Shown here: positions 58,609-64,000 of the stretch, one piece after another
How positions within the stretch are numbered: the first letter of the stretch is position 1
How the letters are laid out: each line of letters starts with the position of its first letter
DNA from: Galeopsis tetrahit
Taxonomy: Eukaryota; Streptophyta; Magnoliopsida; Lamiales; Lamiaceae
DNA: 64,000 bases
Assembly: GCA_963675135.1 (NCBI GenBank)
Contig: OY776130.1
Location: 29,132,001 to 29,196,000 of the forward strand
Reading direction: 5' to 3'
Notes under the pieces: model-generated
Databases searched by the model: none
Told to the model about the DNA's origin: nothing
Seen by the model: only the letters and a program-made list of their open reading frames with translations
Program-made: the position numbers and the translations under genes

Positions 58609-59986
58609 ATGGCTCCCAAAGTTAGACCAGAAATGATCATAGATTTTTCCAACAAGGCTCTAGACCTTGATTTTGGATACTTGAGCAACAAGAACAGTCT
58701 TCACTTTGAGCCCATCATATCATTTGCAAGTGAAGATCCTGAAATCACTCCAACCCTGAGATGGTTGAGAAGATCTGGTCTTCAAAAGTTCATGGAAGAA
58801 AGGCCAAGCTCTTGTCTGGAAAGCTACATGGCTGAGTTCTTTGCCTTTCTCAAGTGGAGAGGTAAGCCAGAAGATGGTGAAGTTTCCACCAGACTTTCAT
58901 ATATAGCAGAGGGTGAGGAGGAAGAGAGATTTCATAGAGTGAAATTCTCTTCAGAAGATCTTGAAGGAGCTTTTGGATTGCCTTCAGAGGGAAGGAATCC
59001 AGAATTTTATGGTGCTGATCATGAAGAGGAGATAGCACAAGAATGGCTTTTGGTTCCTGGTCCCATCTCTTCAACTCAAAACAAGATGACTCTCAAACCA
59101 AAGTTTCTCAATCTCTTTGAGGAAGTTGCTAAGAGTTTCTTGAGCAATACTGGAAGCTTGGAGCAAGTCAGCCATCCAAGAATCAGAATAATGGCTGCAG
59201 TTATTGATGCCAGTGACAAGGGTATCAAATTTGATTGGAGGACCTTCATTATATCTGAGATGATGAAGGAAAAGGCCAAGTTCAAGGTGAAAGCTCACAA
59301 CAAGGTTGTACTAGAAGGGAAACTCAAGTATTGCACCAGGGCAAGCTTGTTGATTGAAAGATTTTCCCATTATTCCCAAATGCAAACTTTTGCAAAGCCC
59401 CTCCCAGCTCAAAAGATTCTGTTCAGAAAGCTCAGCAAGAAAACTGAGCAAAAGAGGATGATATTGGCCAAACCTGCTGAAGAAAAGGTGGAGGAAAAGC
59501 CAAAGTTGAAAAAGAGGACAAAGGCCAGAATGGTGAAGACAAGGAAAATGTCTCAAATTCCCTCAGAGGAGAAATCAGATGCTTCAACTGCAATTGAAGA
59601 AGCTGCTGAAGAGGGAGTGAGTGTGCCTTCTGATCATTCAGAAGAGTTGAGGCAGAAATACAATGAGACTAGATAAAAGTCTAAGGGTGATAAAAGGATC
59701 AGGGAGGTTGTCCCTGAGAAGGATGGTGAAGGAAGTGGGAGCAGTAGGGCTAGCAAGAGAAGGGCCAAGCCTACTGACAAAGTGTTGGAGCTTCAAGAGG
59801 AAAGGTCTCTACAAATTGCTCTAAGAGAGAGCAGAGCTGAAAGCAGGACCAAATCCAAGTCAAGGACCAACTCATCTGGTTCTGGAACTCCAGAATCCAA
59901 GGTCCCTGAAGGTCAACCAATGGAGGCCAACATCCCTGAAATTCAGAATCCTGAGCCCAACTCCCCTGAAACCCATATAACCCTGT
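58609..59986 (+). pseudogene. Extra (post-pol) ORF of element C, truncated by insertion
   Basis: It starts at Met 58609 after a gene-like pyrimidine-rich leader (58500-58608). TAA at 59674 interrupts it; the same frame then stays open until the family B LTR at 59984 supplies a TAG. Residues about 20-250 form a helical domain with Phe-Phe-Ala-Phe and Leu-Pro-Ser-Glu motifs. This domain resembles the start of the family B ORF, especially the segment ending Ile-Met-Ala-Ala-Val-Ile-Asp against Val-Met-Ala-Ala-Ile-Tyr-Asp. A Lys/Glu-rich, then Ser/Arg-rich and Pro/Glu-rich tail follows. No membrane segment. Function unknown. Confidence 0.8.
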
Positions 59987-61285
59987 AGGTCCCCAAAGTT
60001 GAGTTAATAACGAGTAAGCTAGTGAAAATGTCTAGAGGGGGGTGAATAGACTTTTCAAAATTCTATCGAAATATCAGAATACAATATGCGGAATACGAAA
60101 TTAACAATGAGCCCAATTCAAGTTTATACTCAACTTCTATATTCGAGAACTCTGTTCTATACTCAACTTGTTTAGTTTAGTAGTAGTTAAAACAGTTAAG
60201 CAATTAAACAATTAAAACAGTAAAGTAAACAACACACAAAGATTTATAGTGGTTCGACAACTTGTCTACATCCACTCTCACAAACCCAGTTGTGATGTTT
60301 CCACTAAACTCTTCCAATCGAGTACAAGTGTATAATTCCTGTCTTTTGAGTCCCAAGAAGAAGACTTAGATCTTCAACAGACTATACCTCCAGATATGTC
60401 TACGATCTAACTAGAAATTTAACAAGTATCTAGCAACTTGATAAAAACAACAAAAACTAAAAACTTCTCTGATCTTCAGTAGCAGTCTTCTGGATTTCTT
60501 CACTTCACTTCTGACTTGCTTTCTGAACTTTAATAAACTCTGAAAGTAATCTTCAATATATCTTCAGTATGTAGCTTCAGTATACGTAGTTGCAGTAGTC
60601 TTCAAATGATCATCATCATGAAGTATTTATAACTTTCAATTTTCAAGAACTTTGTAAGTTGTAACCAACTTTTCTTGATAACTACCTTCAACTGAATCTT
60701 CTTATCCATATACGCGTTTCTGTTATGAATTAGTTATTCCATAACTAACTTCTAACTTTATCTTTATACGCGCTTCACTTCACTTCGATTTAAACTTTGA
60801 ATTTAAGTAACTCTCGTTGACTTGTCTTGAGTAGACTTGTATGCACTTGTCTTGTCTTGTAGTCCTCCTTATCTTGAGTAGTAGACTTCAATCTTCTTGA
60901 CTTGTCTTCCTTCTTCAAACGATAGACTATACTAAACTTATCAAGACTATTACATTACTTTAAGCTTTCATAATACAAGCTTAGTCAACTTATAAACTAT
61001 ACAATCAATCTAATCTATTACATATAAAATCATGAGCTCTATACAACATTTCAAATAGCTCAGTAACAAACTTAAACAAATATGAAGTACTTATAAAAAC
61101 GTACTTATCTTTTAATATGAACTTATGTGAACTCATGTGAACTCTACTGGTCTTTGCACAAGATGACTCAACTCAACTAAACTAGATCAGTCAGTACTTA
61201 GAAAATATTCAATCCACTTTTGGCTTATCAAAACTTCATCTTATCTTTCATCACTTAGGACTTGTCTAGGATTCATATCCCAACA
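59984..61285 (-). repeat. Family B LTR, minus copy
   Basis: 1302 bp, uninterrupted. It reads TGTTGGGATATG...CCTACA on the minus strand, against about 1255 bp for the plus copy. Differences are visible, so the two B elements are not recent twins. Confidence 0.93.
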
Positions 61286-61299
61286 ATTTCCCCCTTTTT
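61286..61299 (-). other. Family B polypurine tract, minus copy
   Basis: AAAAAGGGGGAAAT on the minus strand, identical to the tract at 3651-3664. Confidence 0.85.
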
Positions 61300-61481
61300 G
61301 ATGAAGCCAAAACTACTTGAATCTTTTCTCATAAGTAGACTAGTTAAGTAGTTATCTTGTCTTTTAACATCAAAATATTTCTTATCTTTCATTCATTCAA
61401 AATAGATCAGTAGATATTACACATACTTCAAACAAAAACTAAGTATCAGAGCAAAAAAAACTTCAAAAAAAACAAAATCAA

Positions 61482-64000
61482 CTAGTCTGAAAGATTACCT
61501 CCTTCTGGGTTTGGAACATGAAACGCATCGAGGATCCTTCTATGAATCAGACTAATATGACCATCATCTACGATCTTCTCTTTGTCTAATAGATCTTCTT
61601 CAAACTTCTTTATACGACTCATATCAATCCTTTTACCTGAACTTGTCATGGGACATTTCCAGTCAGGAAATTCAGGAACAAGGATATTGAAGTTAGCTCC
61701 AGCCGATATCCTTAGAATAAGATGCCATAACTTCCTGTGTTGACCTTCCATGAACCTGTCAAACAGTTGATAAAGTTCATCTTGATTTTCAGCATCACCA
61801 AACTTCCTAATTATCCAATGATCAAGTTCCCATTGATTCTTCACTTCTATCCATTCAGCTCTATGCTCATTATCTATGAAGTGATCAATGAACTTGTCTT
61901 CCATCTGATCTTCATCAGCTTTCAATTTCTGCAATCTTTCAATATGCTTGACAATCTTCTTCTTGCTAGCATAATGAATTTCATCATCATTAATCCTTTG
62001 TTTCTTTTCAACAATTGTAGTAGCAGTAGCTTCTTCAACATTCAGTTTTCTTTTAGTTCGCCTGGTCTGAATTTCAGCTTCTTCTTTGCCTTTGATCAAT
62101 TTCTGCTCTTCTGATCTCAGCTTCTCTAAATCAGCAGTCTTGACCAGCTTACCTCTCTTAGGTCTTTTGAGCTCTTGAATAGTTTCAGCTGCCTCCTTAG
62201 CTTCCGGTTCAGCTGACTTCTCTACAATACTTGAATCTTCCCCCTTTTTGGCTTCATCTGCCTTAAGAGTGAAAAGACTAGTAAAGCGAGTCATTTCTTC
62301 CTTAACAACTTCCTTCATGGCTTCAGCAGCTAACTCAATCTGCCTCTGATGCGTCTTCTCATGACTCAGCTTGTCAAGACGATCAGTAGCCAATTCCAAC
62401 TTCCTTGTACATGAAACCAGTTCATTTTCCAAATGAGTAGCCGTCTGTCGAAGAAGAGTGTTCTGAGAAGTTAACTCGGTAAGAATAGCTTGAGAACGCA
62501 CCAACTGATCTTGTGCTTCTCTTCTTTGATCACCAGCAATGGCAACCTTAACACTGTAGAGTCTCTCCATTTTGCTTGATTCTTCAGCCAAAGATCTAGC
62601 AAACTCAATCGATCTCTTTTCTGAAATATCAACTTGTTTCATCAGAAAATTTTCAACTTCAGCACTCATCTTCTCTCGAAAAGTTGAGTCCAACTTGCTG
62701 ACTTCACCAACTAACAAATCTCTGGTATTGTCAACAATGAACTGATTCTGGTCAACTAACACATCCTTCATCTTCGAGTGTAGAAACTCGTCTATGGCAG
62801 TTTGAACAGTACCTTTCAGATCGATCTTCAATTCATCCAAAAATCTTTCTGAAACAACTTGAATAGATGACTGAGTCTCTTGCACTTTCTCAACAAGCTC
62901 ATCTTCATTAAACATCTCGGCATCCATAAAGTCATCATCCTCTTTACCAAACTGAAAAGAGTTTGAACTTTCAGAACATTCAGCTTCATCTTCTGAACCA
63001 TCCTCTATTTCCAAGATAGGTTCTGAAGTCTGTACTTTCAACTCGGCTTCTTCAGGCTTGATCTCGTCTTCCACCAGATCAGTCTGGGTTCCGACATCAA
63101 ACGAGAATTCATCTTCAAGAACACCATCAGGAATGTTCAGTAGCTTCTTGACTAAGTTAACCAGGGCCTTGCGGGGAAATAGTTCGGAATGATCCTTAAC
63201 TCCACTATTCTCTTTCTGTTCCATCTCCCAATCCATGAAATTGGAGATGCCGCCTTTGCCTTGAATAACTTCAAACAGATCATCCGTAGACGACTTCTTC
63301 AAAGCGAACCACGTGCAGACTCTTACAAGCTTCTCAAACTGTTCAGAAGCCGTGTCGATGTCAAGAGTCGAGAGCTGCTTTTTCAGATTTCTTGAAACTC
63401 TGGCACGGACCCTCTTCTCTCGAAGACACATAGGATAGTATACAAGGGATTCAAATCTAACCTCAGACGGGTCCTGAGTAGATGGGGTCTCTACCTCAGT
63501 TGTTGCAGTGGCAACTGGTGATTTGTCTGAAGTAGATGGGATAGAGGGTTCACCATATTCTGGTGAGGGAGAGGGAGTGAAAGCTATGGTTTCAAGGGGC
63601 TTTGATGTGGTTTGGTCAAGTGTGACAACTGTCTGAGTATCAGTTGTGTCCTTTTTGGGAGTGATTTGGGGTAGGCTTGCCCTCAGCGGATATGCTGGCA
63701 ATGCCTGAGAGGTTAAGGGTAAAGGACGAGGCCTAGATCGGTGTGATCTAGCCTTGGTGTGAACAGAAGGGAGAGAGAGAGAGGGAATTGACAAAGATTT
63801 AGATGAAGAACCAACCTGGTAAGTCATCTCTTCTGGTGGAGGTGGAGTACCAATCCTTACAAGACGAAGAACTTGGGTCTCCTTCTCTTCATCATCCTTC
63901 TTCAGCTTCCTTGTCTGAGTGAGTCTGTTCAGAATCATCTCCACTCGACTCAGCTTTTGCAGGAGCCTTCGTCTCTTCATCCTCGGACTCATCTTCTGAA
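61482..64000 (-). CDS. Extra (post-pol) ORF protein of family B, minus copy, 5'-partial
   Basis: Open from the right edge to the stop at 61482 on the minus strand; the first Met in view is at 63992, so the true start is outside the window. 836 residues are visible without a break. It parallels residues about 205-1138 of the plus-strand copy: a Ser/Pro/Thr-rich linker, a conserved block with Phe-Met-Asp-Trp-Glu, an acidic variable stretch, coiled coils, a basic Lys/Arg cluster and the conserved C-terminal domain with the Trp-Glu-Leu-Asp-His-Trp motif. The acidic stretch differs greatly from the other copy, while the C-terminal 160 residues are nearly the same. That pattern suggests selection on the protein (inference). 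Confidence 0.8.
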   Translation of the reverse strand, partial: QKMSPRMKRRRLLQKLSRVEMILNRLTQTRKLKKDDEEKETQVLRLVRIGTPPPPEEMTYQVGSSSKSLSIPSLSLPSVHTKARSHRSRPRPLPLTSQALPAYPLRASLPQITPKKDTTDTQTVVTLDQTTSKPLETIAFTPSPSPEYGEPSIPSTSDKSPVATATTEVETPSTQDPSEVRFESLVYYPMCLREKRVRARVSRNLKKQLSTLDIDTASEQFEKLVRVCTWFALKKSSTDDLFEVIQGKGGISNFMDWEMEQKENSGVKDHSELFPRKALVNLVKKLLNIPDGVLEDEFSFDVGTQTDLVEDEIKPEEAELKVQTSEPILEIEDGSEDEAECSESSNSFQFGKEDDDFMDAEMFNEDELVEKVQETQSSIQVVSERFLDELKIDLKGTVQTAIDEFLHSKMKDVLVDQNQFIVDNTRDLLVGEVSKLDSTFREKMSAEVENFLMKQVDISEKRSIEFARSLAEESSKMERLYSVKVAIAGDQRREAQDQLVRSQAILTELTSQNTLLRQTATHLENELVSCTRKLELATDRLDKLSHEKTHQRQIELAAEAMKEVVKEEMTRFTSLFTLKADEAKKGEDSSIVEKSAEPEAKEAAETIQELKRPKRGKLVKTADLEKLRSEEQKLIKGKEEAEIQTRRTKRKLNVEEATATTIVEKKQRINDDEIHYASKKKIVKHIERLQKLKADEDQMEDKFIDHFIDNEHRAEWIEVKNQWELDHWIIRKFGDAENQDELYQLFDRFMEGQHRKLWHLILRISAGANFNILVPEFPDWKCPMTSSGKRIDMSRIKKFEEDLLDKEKIVDDGHISLIHRRILDAFHVPNPEGGNLSD

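Larger units (their letters stand above)
51425..59983 (+). mobile_element. Copia element C (Sirevirus-like), cut by a family B insertion
   Basis: A 5' LTR (51425-53060), primer site, gag-pol (53200-57908) and an extra ORF (from 58609), broken at 59983 by the minus-strand B element. The 3' LTR would lie beyond the right edge. The gag fold, a single zinc knuckle followed by an Asp/Ser-rich segment, and the long LTR suggest the Sirevirus group (inference). Coding damage is light: one nonsense codon, one frameshift and one further stop in pol. Confidence 0.9.
59984..64000 (-). mobile_element. Family B LTR retrotransposon, minus copy, 3' part
   Basis: Runs off the right edge. It contains the 3' LTR (59984-61285), polypurine tract and extra ORF on the minus strand. 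It is inserted into the element C extra ORF. The flank AACCC (59979-59983) should be duplicated at its other end outside the window. Same family as the element at 1-15088. Confidence 0.92.

Overview
Organism and overall picture. This is nuclear DNA of a flowering plant, probably a eudicot and possibly an asterid (the species cannot be fixed from sequence alone). It is AT-rich, has two multi-exon plant genes, and is otherwise filled with nested transposable elements. Only VPS2.2 and an LSD1-like gene look like host protein genes. No RNA gene or CRISPR array was seen. Nearly every long reading frame belongs to a retroelement. || Layout. 1-15088: the 3' part of an LTR retrotransposon (family B, plus strand) with a long extra ORF. 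Its LTR is split by a complete but coding-dead copia element, A1 (4188-14351, 5-bp TSD GGAAT). 15089-17251: unassigned DNA, a Stowaway-like MITE, and an inverted-repeat zone carrying a small Mutator-like MITE. 17268-34255: an L1-type LINE with a 16-bp TSD. Its ORF1 region is split by a nearly intact copia element, A2 (19214-29945, TSD GATGT), of the same family as A1. 34618-37762: VPS2.2, an ESCRT-III subunit gene with 11 coding exons. 37763-41640: MITEs, a foldback Mutator-like element holding a Tourist-like MITE, and a Harbinger-like MITE holding a hAT end. 41640-49855: an LSD1-type zinc-finger gene with a nonsense codon in finger 1, a tandem array of partial exon copies, and an antisense decayed copia element (D) in the same intron. 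51425-59983: the 5' LTR, gag-pol and extra ORF of a third copia family (C), split at 59984 by a minus-strand family B element that runs off the right edge. || How the parts relate. Insertion order can be read from the nesting and target-site duplications: A1 into B, A2 into the LINE, B(minus) into C, D into LSD1, the Tourist MITE into the MULE. Families A, B and C each carry an extra ORF next to the 3' LTR. Its N-terminal part looks homologous among the three, while the tails are acidic, serine-rich or coiled-coil. This shared third ORF is the best candidate here for a little-described function. A1 is the other standout: its LTRs differ at only about 2 of 873 positions although its coding interior is riddled with stops and deletions. 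That is the signature expected of a parasite copied by enzymes from autonomous relatives such as A2. All domain, homology and identity statements come from reading by eye; nothing was searched or computed.
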